From NCBI GenBank assembly GCA_029071325.1, contig JAIEAP010000042.1, positions 124,001-188,000 on the forward strand: 64,000 nt of DNA, written 5' to 3'. A program made the position numbers and the translations under genes. Numbering within the stretch: position 1 is the stretch's first letter; every line of letters begins with the position of its first letter. Source of the stretch: Lachnospiraceae bacterium (lineage in GTDB: Bacteria > Bacillota > Clostridia > Lachnospirales > Lachnospiraceae). Below the pieces are notes generated by a model that was not told the DNA's origin, ran no database searches, and saw only the letters and a list, made by a program, of their open reading frames with translations. Shown one piece after another: positions 54,241-61,889 of the stretch.

Positions 54241-56301
54241 CTACAGGTTCCAGTTGTTGTCACCTGCCCGATATTCCCGCCGCAATCGTTCTTCCAGAGG
54301 CGGATATATATTTTCACTGCCGCTGCGGCAGCTCTGGACATATGCTTTTGCCTCGCCTGAGGCGGCGGACAGCATGTCCGCATCGGAAAACACATCCGCC
54401 AGTTTAAATTCCATAAGTCCGCTCTGCCGGATGCCGAAGAAGTCGCCGGGCCCCCGCATTTTCAAATCCTCTCCTGCAATGAAGAATCCATCGTTGGATT
54501 TCGTCAGGATGTCAAGCCGCTCTTTTGCCTGCCTGGAATCCGTGGTCTGCAGCATGATACAGTAGGACTGGGCATCCCCGCGTCCCACTCGCCCCCGAAG
54601 CTGGTGCAACTGCGCCAGCCCGAACCGCTGAGCATTTTCAATCATCATAACGGTGGCGTTGGGCACATTGACCCCCACCTCCACTACCGTTGTGGATACC
54701 AGTATTTGGATCTTATTTTGCAGGAAGCCCTCCATTACTTCATTTTTTTTGGCGGCGTTCATTTTACCGTGCAGATAATCTACACAGACCGCCTCTCCCA
54801 AATAATCCTGAAGCTTCCTCGTGTAGGAAATGACATCCTCCAGTTCCAGTTCTTCGTTCTCCTCCACCAGCGGACAGATGATATATGCCTGATGGTGTTT
54901 TTCCACTTCTTTTGCGATAAAATTCCATGAGGTTTCCCGTTTTCTGTCATCCACCACACAGTTTTTGATAGGAAGCCTTCTGGCCGGAAGTTCATCCACT
55001 ACGGAAATATCAAGATCCCCGTACAGGATAATGGCAAGGGTTCTGGGAATTGGTGTTGCACTCATAACCAGCACATGCGGCTGATGCATACCCTTTGCCG
55101 CAAACGTCTCTCGCTGCCGGACGCCGAATCTGTGCTGTTCGTCCGTCACCACAAGAGCCAGATTACGATAATTAACTTTTTCCTGAATCAGCGCGTGGGT
55201 TCCCACAATCAGTGCGCCGGAATCTTCTTCCATGCGTGCGTATGCTTCCCGCTTCTGCTTTGCCGTCATAGATCCTGTCAGCAGGATGACCGGGGCGTCA
55301 ATGCCAAATTCCCTCACCCACTCCGAAAAAGTCTCATAGTGCTGTCTTGCCAGCACCTCCGTGGGTGCCATGATGGCCGACTGATATCCCGCCTTTGCCA
55401 TGCGCACCATACTCAGAAATGCCAGTATTGTCTTGCCGGAGCCCACGTCTCCCTGCAGCAGCCGCTGCATGGCATACGGTCCGTAAATGTCAGCTTCAAT
55501 TTCCGAGAGAGCACGCTGCTGCGCGCCTGTCAGGGGGAAGGGAAGCTTCTCAATGATCTTGGCAATATCACTGCTTTGCTCTAAGGGGAATCCGTTGGGA
55601 ATCCGCTCAGTAGATTCTTTAAAACGCTGCATCTGAACCAGAAACAGGAAAAATTCATCAAAAGCGAGCCGCTTTCTGGCACGGCTCAGTTCTGCCTGAT
55701 CGGTAGGAAAATGAATCTGCCACAGAGCATCCGCAAGAGGCATCAGATGGTTGCGCTCCAACACTGCTTCCGGGAGTTCTTCCACCTTCGTCCCCATGCT
55801 TTCCAATGCGATCCTGACAAATTTGCCAAACTGCTTGCTGGAAATCCCTTTCGTCAGGCTGTATACCGGCTGCAGGCAGTCGCAGAGCCGCTCGTAGTCT
55901 TCCAGTGGACAAAAGGACGGCTGCTCCATGATATAGCTCTGATTTTTTGCCGTCACACGCCCGTACATCACCATTCGTCCCATGCCGGAAAGCTGGCTTC
56001 GGATATAGGGGGCGCGATACCACACTGCCTGTATGCTTCCGCTTCCATCTGTCATTTTTGCCAGTGTCACCTGCATACGCCTTGTGTTCTTCAAAACCGG
56101 GGCCGCTGCAGGAGATACATAAAACGCATGGGTTCCCTCTGCATGAAGTTCATTGATCCGGGAGACTCTGGGAAGCTGCACATAATCACGCGGAAAAGCC
56201 AGGAGCATATCCCGCACGGTATATACTCCCAGCTTTTGTATCATTGTCTCTGTTTTCGGTCCTATACCGTGTAATACACCGATGGGTGCATCCAGATTCA
56301 T
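54241..56301 (-). CDS. recG: ATP-dependent DNA helicase RecG
   Basis: A 686-aa superfamily 2 helicase that reverses stalled replication forks and branch-migrates junctions. It has an N-terminal wedge/OB region, Walker A GDVGSGKT near residue 283, VTDEQHRFGVRQR, the TATPIPRTL motif and the C-terminal helicase QLRGRVGRGDAQS. Length is normal. It lies just downstream of yloV (5-bp gap), as in many Firmicutes where yloU-yloV-recG cluster. Confidence 0.97.
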   Translation of the reverse strand: MNLDAPIGVLHGIGPKTETMIQKLGVYTVRDMLLAFPRDYVQLPRVSRINELHAEGTHAFYVSPAAAPVLKNTRRMQVTLAKMTDGSGSIQAVWYRAPYIRSQLSGMGRMVMYGRVTAKNQSYIMEQPSFCPLEDYERLCDCLQPVYSLTKGISSKQFGKFVRIALESMGTKVEELPEAVLERNHLMPLADALWQIHFPTDQAELSRARKRLAFDEFFLFLVQMQRFKESTERIPNGFPLEQSSDIAKIIEKLPFPLTGAQQRALSEIEADIYGPYAMQRLLQGDVGSGKTILAFLSMVRMAKAGYQSAIMAPTEVLARQHYETFSEWVREFGIDAPVILLTGSMTAKQKREAYARMEEDSGALIVGTHALIQEKVNYRNLALVVTDEQHRFGVRQRETFAAKGMHQPHVLVMSATPIPRTLAIILYGDLDISVVDELPARRLPIKNCVVDDRKRETSWNFIAKEVEKHHQAYIICPLVEENEELELEDVISYTRKLQDYLGEAVCVDYLHGKMNAAKKNEVMEGFLQNKIQILVSTTVVEVGVNVPNATVMMIENAQRFGLAQLHQLRGRVGRGDAQSYCIMLQTTDSRQAKERLDILTKSNDGFFIAGEDLKMRGPGDFFGIRQSGLMEFKLADVFSDADMLSAASGEAKAYVQSCRSGSENIYPPLEERLRREYRAGDNNWNL

Positions 56302-56306
56302 AGCTG

Positions 56307-58022
56307 TTACTCCACAGAAATCACATAATAGTAAATCGGCTGCCCGCCAAAGTGGATCTCTACCTCCACATCAGGATATGCCTCTTCCAGAGACGCTCCC
56401 AATGCATTGGCATCCTCTTCGGTTATCTCTTCACCGTAATAGATACAGATGATCGCAGATTCCTCATCTATCATCTGATCTATCATTTCACGGGTGGTCG
56501 CAGTCATATCCTCGCCGACAGCAAGAATCGTTTTGTCTCCGATTCCCATGTAATCGCCCTGCTTGATGGTCTTATCGTCAATCTCTGTGTCACGCACCGC
56601 ATACGTCACCTGACCGGTCTTGACATTCTCCAGTTCCTCTGTCATGCGCTTTGCATTTTCTGCCGGCGTCTGATCCGGAATGAAATTGATCAATGCCGTG
56701 ATGCCCTGAGGTATGGTTCTGGTGGGAATCACGATAATCTCTTTATCTTCAACCAGAGATGCCGCCTGATTTGCAGCCAGTACAATATTCTTATTGTTGG
56801 GAAGTATAAAAATATTCTTTGCATTTACCTGATCGATAGCGTTGAGCATATCTTCAGTGCTGGGATTCATGGTCTGACCGCCTTCGATGATATAATCTAC
56901 TCCCAGTCCATTGAATATCTCATTCAGACCTTCTCCGATGGAAACGGAGATAAAACCCATTTCCTTTGCCGGCTCCGAAGGATTTGCTGCTGCAGACGGC
57001 TCCGCTGCCTCTGCACTTTCCGGCTCTGCCTGACCGGCATTCTCAGCCTGCTCTGCCGCAAGCTTCTGTGCGTCCTTGATCAGCTTTTCCTGATGCTCTT
57101 CGCGCATATTATCAATCTTGATCTTGCTTAAGGAACCATGTGTCAACGCTTTCTGGATTGCCAGTCCGGGATCGTTGGTATGTACATGGGTCTTTACAAT
57201 CTCATCATCCGCTACCACAACGATGGAATCACCAATGGATTCCAGATAACTCTTGTACTCCCGCTCCTGCCTGTCACTGAGGGGCTGGTTCAGTACAATG
57301 ATAAACTCCGTACAATATCCGAATTTGATCTCTGCTTCTGTCTCTGCCGTGATCTTCATAACACTGGAAGATGCCAGGGAACCTTCTATGCTATAATCAA
57401 TCTCTTTGCCCAGCAGGGAGTCATAGGCACCTTTCAACACCTGTACCAACCCCTGCCCGCCGGAGTCTACTACGCCTGCCTGTTTTAAGACAGGAAGCAT
57501 ATCCGGAGTTTTGCTCAGTACATGGTCTGCTTCCTTGATGATCTCATCTACAAAAAACACGATATCATCCGTCTCAGAGCACAGTTCCAGCGCTCTCTTT
57601 GCAGCGCCCTTTGCCACGGTAAGGATGGTTCCCTCTTTTGGCTTCATAACTGCTTTATATGCCGTTTCCACTGCTTTCTGCATAGCATCCGTCAAAATCA
57701 TGACGTCCAGTTCGTCATATTCCGCAATAACCTTGGTAAATCCGCGGAACAACTGGGACAGGATGACTCCGGAGTTACCCCTCGCCCCTCTTAAGGAACC
57801 GGAGGAAATAGCTTTTGCAAGAGTCTTCATGGTTGGCTGTTCCAGCTCGTTGACTGCCTTTGCCGCAGACATGATCGTCATGGACATATTCGTACCCGTA
57901 TCACCGTCCGGCACTGGGAAAACATTCAGCTCGTTGATCCATTCCTTCTTTGCTTCCAGATTCTTGGCTCCTGCTAAAAACATTTTGGCAAATGTCGCCG
58001 CATTTATTGTCTGAATCTCCAC
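56307..58022 (-). CDS. DAK2-domain fatty-acid kinase-like protein YloV
   Basis: A 571-aa protein of the YloV/FakA family. The N-terminal DhaL (DAK2) kinase domain has the Mg-ATP aspartates in PVPDGDTGTNM (residues 35-45) and SGSLRGARGNSGVILSQ. A central linker rich in Ala, Glu and Pro (about 315-350) leads to a C-terminal DAK1/DegV-like domain. FakA with FakB phosphorylates host fatty acids; a FakB (DegV) gene is not in the window. It is encoded 15 bp after the Asp23 gene. Confidence 0.9.
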   Translation of the reverse strand: MEIQTINAATFAKMFLAGAKNLEAKKEWINELNVFPVPDGDTGTNMSMTIMSAAKAVNELEQPTMKTLAKAISSGSLRGARGNSGVILSQLFRGFTKVIAEYDELDVMILTDAMQKAVETAYKAVMKPKEGTILTVAKGAAKRALELCSETDDIVFFVDEIIKEADHVLSKTPDMLPVLKQAGVVDSGGQGLVQVLKGAYDSLLGKEIDYSIEGSLASSSVMKITAETEAEIKFGYCTEFIIVLNQPLSDRQEREYKSYLESIGDSIVVVADDEIVKTHVHTNDPGLAIQKALTHGSLSKIKIDNMREEHQEKLIKDAQKLAAEQAENAGQAEPESAEAAEPSAAANPSEPAKEMGFISVSIGEGLNEIFNGLGVDYIIEGGQTMNPSTEDMLNAIDQVNAKNIFILPNNKNIVLAANQAASLVEDKEIIVIPTRTIPQGITALINFIPDQTPAENAKRMTEELENVKTGQVTYAVRDTEIDDKTIKQGDYMGIGDKTILAVGEDMTATTREMIDQMIDEESAIICIYYGEEITEEDANALGASLEEAYPDVEVEIHFGGQPIYYYVISVE

Positions 58023-58037
58023 TTTCTTGGTTCCTCC

Positions 58038-58397
58038 TTAATCAATCACTCTGACGCCTTCAACTAAAATATTGATCTTTTTAATCTTCATGCCGGTAAA
58101 TTCTTCCACCTTATACTTCACGGTATCGATCAGATTGTCCGACACGGTATCAATACTCACGCCATAGGACACGATTACATGAAAATCAATGGTGATATTA
58201 TTGTCTTCATCTACATGTACATTTATACCATGATTCAGGTAGTCTCTCTTCAGCAGCTTAACCAGTCCGTCCTTCATATTGACGGCCGCCATGCCTACGA
58301 TACCGAAGCATTCTACTGCAACGGAACCTGCGTAGGTTGCTATGACATCATTGTCAATGACGATGTTTCCCAATTCATTTATCATTCTTCCTGTCAT
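58038..58397 (-). CDS. Asp23/Gls24 family protein (YloU)
   Basis: A 119-aa Asp23/Gls24-domain protein (GNIVIDNDVIATYAGSVAVECFGIVGM; IDFHVIVSYGVSIDTVSDNL). In Bacillus YloU lies next to YloV, as here, and its function in the cell envelope is unclear. The gene has an unusually long leader of about 350 nt with repeats, transcribed from the copy C promoter. Confidence 0.92.
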   Translation of the reverse strand: MTGRMINELGNIVIDNDVIATYAGSVAVECFGIVGMAAVNMKDGLVKLLKRDYLNHGINVHVDEDNNITIDFHVIVSYGVSIDTVSDNLIDTVKYKVEEFTGMKIKKINILVEGVRVID

Positions 58398-58539
58398 TGT
58401 ATGACCTCCAAATTATTTTTTGAACCTGTGTCCACACTGTTTGGCGGCTGCACACTCAGATCCATCTTGCTCACGGGCATCTTCGCTCCGCCTCGGTCCG
58501 TGCCAAATGGGTACCGCTGGCACCCAGCAACACCCGCAA

Positions 58540-58661
58540 GTCCGCAGTGCCGCTCGACTTCGCTTCGCTGCGTCTCGCTCACGGGCTTCTGTGCCCGGCA
58601 TCTGCCGTACGCCAGCCCGCAGTGCTGCTCGCCTCCGCTTTGCTGCGTCTCGCTCACGGGC
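58540..58661 (-). repeat. Tandem 47-bp repeats in the Asp23 leader
   Basis: Two copies at 58540-58586 and 58615-58661 agree at 42 of 47 positions, with a 75-bp period. Each ends on the plus strand in TCGCTCACGGGC, and a third GCTCACGGGC lies at 58469-58478. On the minus strand each unit begins GCCCGTGAGCGAGACGCAGC and ends GCACTGCGG, so its ends can pair. Similar modules occur in the copy A leader near 12031-12070. Confidence 0.75.
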
Positions 58662-58672
58662 ATTCGCCCTAT

Positions 58673-58737
58673 GGAACACAGCCAGAACACAGCCGACCTC
58701 GTGCAAGCACAGTTCAGCTGTGCTCTGGCTGTGTTCC
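58673..58737 (-). repeat. Long hairpin at the start of the Asp23 leader
   Basis: Perfect 14-bp arms GGAACACAGCCAGA (58673-58686) and TCTGGCTGTGTTCC (58724-58737) enclose a second hairpin AGCACAG/CTGTGCT (58706-58712, 58718-58724). In the minus-strand transcript the hairpin follows the CAATGAGCAGT leader core directly. Confidence 0.75.
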
Positions 58738-58739
58738 GC

Positions 58740-58769
58740 ACTGCTCATTGCATTCGTGAACATTATACC
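58740..58769 (-). promoter_or_regulatory. Promoter with conserved leader module, copy C
   Basis: The minus-strand -10 TATAAT (58762-58767) is followed by the same leader core as copies A and B, ending CAATGAGCAGT at 58740. The -35 is weak (TTTCCT at a 17-bp spacing). It is oriented towards the Asp23-yloV-recG genes and is divergent from rpmB. Confidence 0.65.
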
Positions 58770-58829
58770 CTGTTTTTAGGAAAAAGGAAACTATATTTTT
58801 GTTTTATTTGAATTTTTATTATTTTTTCC

Positions 58830-58858
58830 TTGCATTCTAGCTTCTTTTCTGTTAAGAT
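58830..58858 (+). promoter_or_regulatory. rpmB promoter
   Basis: TTGCAT (58830-58835) and TAAGAT (58853-58858) with a 17-bp spacer lie in an AT-rich stretch about 60 bp before rpmB. A strong AAAGGAGG ribosome site follows at 58904-58911. Confidence 0.7.
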
Positions 58859-58917
58859 AGCTTTGTTGTGAACTTGTGAGTATACAAGTTTAGTGAAGAA
58901 TTAAAGGAGGTGCTAAC

Positions 58918-59103
58918 ATGGCAAAATGTGCAGTTTGCGGAAAAGGCGCTCATTTCGGTAACAATGTGAGCCATTCACATAGAAGATCCAATAGAATGTG
59001 GAAATCTAATATCAAATCCGTTCGTTGTAAAGTGAATGGTACACCAAAGAGATTGTACGTTTGTACCTCTTGCTTAAGAAGCGGCGCTGTTGAAAGAGCC
59101 TAA
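58918..59103 (+). CDS. rpmB: 50S ribosomal protein L28, four-cysteine type
   Basis: Ribosomal protein of 61 aa (MAKCAVCGKGAHFGNNVSHSHRRSNRMWK). It carries two CxxC pairs (CAVC at 4-7 and CTSC near 49-52), so it is the zinc-binding form of L28. It is a single-gene unit with its own promoter and terminator, divergent from the Asp23 gene. Confidence 0.97.
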   Translation: MAKCAVCGKGAHFGNNVSHSHRRSNRMWKSNIKSVRCKVNGTPKRLYVCTSCLRSGAVERA

Positions 59104-59117
59104 ACAATGTAAAATGA

Positions 59118-59147
59118 GAACTGTCCAGACGGACGGTTCTTTTTTTG
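59118..59147 (+). terminator. rpmB terminator
   Basis: GAACTGTCC (59118-59126) and GGACGGTTC (59131-59139) form a stem with one G-T pair and a 4-nt loop, followed by a run of T. Confidence 0.92.
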
Positions 59148-59158
59148 TTCTTTACATT

Positions 59159-59343
59159 ACTATTCACAGCCACATAAAAAATACAGACAGATTCGTCAAG
59201 CTTGCTTGGAAGAATCTGTCTGCTATTTTTATGTGACTGGAATCAGTCACTCCGCACACATAAGCAAAATGCAAAGCTGCGCAGCAGCGACGGCCAGCTT
59301 GATGGCTGATTTTGCGCATGTGGGTGGAGCGGCTGTGAATAGT
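59159..59343. repeat. 185-bp element with 13-bp terminal inverted repeats
   Basis: ACTATTCACAGCC (59159-59171) is repeated inverted and without error as GGCTGTGAATAGT (59331-59343). Inside are a near-perfect 30-bp stem (59171-59235, CACATAAAAA and CAGACAGATTC arms) and a second long stem (CTCC, CACAT and GCAAAAT arms at 59250-59270 with partners at 59309-59329). It encodes nothing convincing. It may be a MITE-like element or a folded RNA. Confidence 0.75.
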
Positions 59344-59363
59344 TTCACATTTTACACACAATC

Positions 59364-59504
59364 CTACTTACAACAGAACAGATTATATCCGATCACCAAC
59401 AGTGCAAGGGCAATTATGACTGTCAAAACTTCACTTTGCAGGAAAATAGCGAGAAGCATTCCAGCACCAAACACAAACATTGTATATCCTATCAGGCGTT
59501 TCAT
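59364..59504 (-). CDS. Small hydrophobic membrane protein, 46 aa
   Basis: A short reading frame encodes MKRLIGYTMFVFGAGMLLA, then a second hydrophobic stretch TVIIALALLVIGYNLF and the end CCK. There are two predicted transmembrane helices. An AGGAAGAG ribosome site stands just before ATG 59504. The pattern of a basic start plus two compact helices is typical of small Clostridial membrane proteins found near gerW. I know no function. It lies between the terminator of gerW and the 185-bp element. Confidence 0.68.
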   Translation of the reverse strand: MKRLIGYTMFVFGAGMLLAIFLQSEVLTVIIALALLVIGYNLFCCK

Positions 59505-59522
59505 ACACTCTTCCTATTCATT

Positions 59523-59555
59523 CAAAAAAGACATATACCTGTTTTAGTATATGCC
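59523..59555 (-). terminator. Terminator after gerW
   Basis: GACATATAC (59530-59538) and GTATATGCC (59547-59555) form a stem with an 8-nt loop; the minus strand continues with TTTTTT. Confidence 0.8.
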
Positions 59556-59627
59556 TTTTGGTTCTGCTTAGACCTGCCGCGCCCTCCGGCAGTATGTGTA
59601 CTTATGGATCGGTTCGACCGGACGAGC

Positions 59628-60059
59628 CTACTCCTGCGGCACCGCATCCGACAGGATACTGTTCATCTCCTCTTCTGCCGCTTTCTTCGCATCCTCATCC
59701 ATACCTTCTGTGGCTTTCTTTTCTTTCTTGGATGTAAACTTATTGACGAAGTCCGGCACCATGTCCAGAATCTTGGTAACGCCGTCCTGATTCTTGACAT
59801 TGACAAGCTTTGTGCTGCCGTTCTGGATGACAAGCACCGCGCTGGGGGTTATTTTTCCGCCCATTCCACCGGCTCCGTTATTCTTCTTCTCCTGGGAGAA
59901 AGCTCCTGCTCCCACGCCAAAGGATACATCCACCAGGGGCAGGATAATGGTATCTCCGATATGGATTGCCTCACCTACTACAGTCTTGGTGGTAAGGAAG
60001 CTGTCCATACCCTTAAAAAGGGATTCCACCGTATTGTTGAATGTGTTGTTCTCTGCCAT
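59628..60059 (-). CDS. gerW: GerW (YtfJ) family sporulation protein
   Basis: A 143-aa GerW/YtfJ-family protein (VVGEAIHIGDTIILPLVDVSFGVGAGA; then a Gly-rich stretch and SAVLVIQNG). In Bacillus GerW is a spore protein that affects L-alanine germination. The C-terminal third is a charged, Ala/Glu-rich tail. It lies 18 bp downstream of the DUF2953 gene, the same pair as ytfI-ytfJ. Its transcript ends at the terminator at 59523-59555. Confidence 0.92.
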   Translation of the reverse strand: MAENNTFNNTVESLFKGMDSFLTTKTVVGEAIHIGDTIILPLVDVSFGVGAGAFSQEKKNNGAGGMGGKITPSAVLVIQNGSTKLVNVKNQDGVTKILDMVPDFVNKFTSKKEKKATEGMDEDAKKAAEEEMNSILSDAVPQE

Positions 60060-60077
60060 GTTCTTTGTCCTCCTTCA

Positions 60078-60983
60078 TTATAAACGAACGTTATGAATCA
60101 TTTTTTTGACCTGCTTGTTTTTATAGATATGCAGCGCAGTGCGCACCAGGCTGACCGTCTGAATATGTCCCTTTAGTGAAAATGTGCCTCTGACGTAAAA
60201 AGTCTCCCCGTCAAAATCAGGACGTATCCCCACCTTATCACAATACAGGAACGGCATCATACTCAAAATAGCCAGCACCTGCCCTGTTAGAGCAGGATCA
60301 CCTGCACAGTATGTCAAATCCGTTGCAATGCGCCCTGGCCCGCATTTCTTCAGAAGCTGCAACAGTTCTGCCAGCACAAATTTTACCGCTTTACGGTTAT
60401 CATCGTCTCCCACGATAGATCTGATATTACTTAGCTTGTCCCATAATGTCCGGAAAAATGCCGGAATTGCACGGATCTTCTCTATAATCTGTCTGATTTT
60501 GGAGCGGGTGGCAAGCTCTATACGGCGGATACGTGCAGCCATTCCTGACTTCTTCCACTCTGCGCTTTCAGATACGCCTTCCTCTTCCACTGCCGCTGAC
60601 CGCGTTTCGGTTCTGCTGATTTCCGGCAGAGTCTCCGTAGTCATGACAGTTTCTTCTTCTGCTGCCGCCTTTTCCTTCTTTTTCCGGCGGATCTGCCGCT
60701 TTTTCTTCGGGCTTCCCGGAAAACGCCTGACAGGAATCCCCAGGATGGACAGTTTTCCTGACAGTGCACTGTCCCGGTACATCAGAACGACTCCCACCAT
60801 GGAAAAGAACCATCGGACGCGGATAGTAACAGTAATATCTTCGGGAATCCTCTCGCCCAGTTCTCCTTTTGCCTGATAGGTAACAGGATAAAACAGCACC
60901 ATCAGAACCAGAAACAGGATCAAGCCAAGGAGACACAACAGGAGAATCCCTATCCATTTTAAAATTGTTACAAGAATCGCCAT
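60078..60983 (-). CDS. DUF2953 membrane protein (YtfI-like)
   Basis: A 301-aa protein with an N-terminal transmembrane helix (about residues 8-32), a charged low-complexity segment (about 90-150, Lys/Arg then Glu/Thr/Ala-rich) and a C-terminal DUF2953 domain (DLTYCAGDPALTGQVLAIL near 225). In Bacillus the homologue YtfI is encoded beside YtfJ/GerW and is expressed in sporulation. Its exact role is unknown. The insert of about 60 charged residues is longer than I would expect. Confidence 0.85.
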   Translation of the reverse strand: MAILVTILKWIGILLLCLLGLILFLVLMVLFYPVTYQAKGELGERIPEDITVTIRVRWFFSMVGVVLMYRDSALSGKLSILGIPVRRFPGSPKKKRQIRRKKKEKAAAEEETVMTTETLPEISRTETRSAAVEEEGVSESAEWKKSGMAARIRRIELATRSKIRQIIEKIRAIPAFFRTLWDKLSNIRSIVGDDDNRKAVKFVLAELLQLLKKCGPGRIATDLTYCAGDPALTGQVLAILSMMPFLYCDKVGIRPDFDGETFYVRGTFSLKGHIQTVSLVRTALHIYKNKQVKKMIHNVRL

Positions 60984-60985
60984 GC

Positions 60986-61327
60986 TTATGATCTCCGATC
61001 CTTTCCGAGCTGTGCATCCCTTTTTTGAATATAAGCGGCCACATCGAAGCCTCCCGTTTTCTCGTAGACCTCCATCACAACAGAGGCCGCCATATATGCG
61101 GCATCCTCATACCCCTTCTCAATACCGATCACAAAAAGCCCACTCTTAGGATAGCCTTTCTGCACAAGATTTGAAGCCGGAATGATATCCAATAAATTCT
61201 GCTTATTTGTCGGAAGGGTCAGCAGGTAAATCCCAAGCTGCCCTGCATTGTGCTCCACTTTCCAGCGGATGCGCCCTGCCTTCTTTTTCACACGCTCACC
61301 CAGGTACAAATCGCGGTACCATCTCAT
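60986..61327 (-). CDS. Conserved hypothetical protein, 113 aa
   Basis: A soluble basic-to-neutral protein (MRWYRDLYLGERVKKKAGRIRWKVEHN) with a central hydrophobic block GLFVIGIEKGYEDAAYMAASVVMEVYEKTG. I do not recognise a named family with confidence. ATG 61327 has a GAGGTG site; an ATG at 61363 overlaps the Nudix gene. It lies 2 bp before the DUF2953 gene, so it is likely cotranscribed with the GerW pair. Confidence 0.75.
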   Translation of the reverse strand: MRWYRDLYLGERVKKKAGRIRWKVEHNAGQLGIYLLTLPTNKQNLLDIIPASNLVQKGYPKSGLFVIGIEKGYEDAAYMAASVVMEVYEKTGGFDVAAYIQKRDAQLGKDRRS

Positions 61328-61359
61328 TACACACCTCACAGGCGGCATCTGCCGCTCGC

Positions 61360-61818
61360 TCATTTATAACTGTACGTTCCCCATTGGCTGTTTCTCTTCA
61401 TATCCTGATACTCTTCGTATGCTTTCTCCAGAATCTGTCTCTCGTTGGAGAATTTCAACAGATGATATGCTTCATGATATTTGTAATATCCGGAATCCAT
61501 AAAGAATTCCTCTCGCTGCGGTTTACTGTAATAACTGTCTGCCATCATCAGATACCAGTGCACCTGTTTGGTCACGGTATCCTCTGGTATGGTAAAACTA
61601 TATTGGCTCATACCGATATATTTGATAATAGATGCCTTTACACCGGTTTCTTCCAGGACTTCCCGGACTGCGGTTTCCTTGAAATCTTCTCCGTGTTCCA
61701 CCGTGCCCTTTGGCAGTACCCAGCCTTCATATTTGTTCTTATAGTTCTTATACAGCACCAGTATTTTGCCGCGAAAAATCACCACACCACCACAACTTGT
61801 TGCCTCAATCATTGCCAT
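61360..61818 (-). CDS. Nudix hydrolase
   Basis: A 152-aa Nudix protein with a complete Nudix box, GTVEHGEDFKETAVREVLEETG (Gly38 to Gly59, with the expected GX5EX7REUXEEXG pattern). The preceding YEGWVLPKG segment is similar to diadenosine polyphosphate or nucleotide pyrophosphohydrolases, but the substrate cannot be read from sequence. The start has a GGGAGG site. It lies at the head of the small conserved protein-DUF2953-gerW run. Confidence 0.88.
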   Translation of the reverse strand: MAMIEATSCGGVVIFRGKILVLYKNYKNKYEGWVLPKGTVEHGEDFKETAVREVLEETGVKASIIKYIGMSQYSFTIPEDTVTKQVHWYLMMADSYYSKPQREEFFMDSGYYKYHEAYHLLKFSNERQILEKAYEEYQDMKRNSQWGTYSYK

Positions 61819-61889
61819 ACCTCCCGATGTGGTTGTTCTAGACTACAAACAGTATACCCCTTTTTGTCCATTGTTGCAACAAAGTAAGC

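Noticed and set aside
58540-58661. CRISPR-like repeats
   Set aside because: There are only two 47-bp units and a fragment, with imperfect identity, a single short spacer and no cas genes, so it is not an array.
58394-58763. Arg/Ala/Ser-rich open frames of about 115 codons on both strands
   Set aside because: They are read through the GC-rich tandem repeats and hairpins of the Asp23 leader; the repeats keep the frames open in several phases.
59164-59361. A 65-codon minus-strand frame and an overlapping plus-strand frame
   Set aside because: Both run through the 185-bp palindromic element and have no credible start signal or protein-like pattern.
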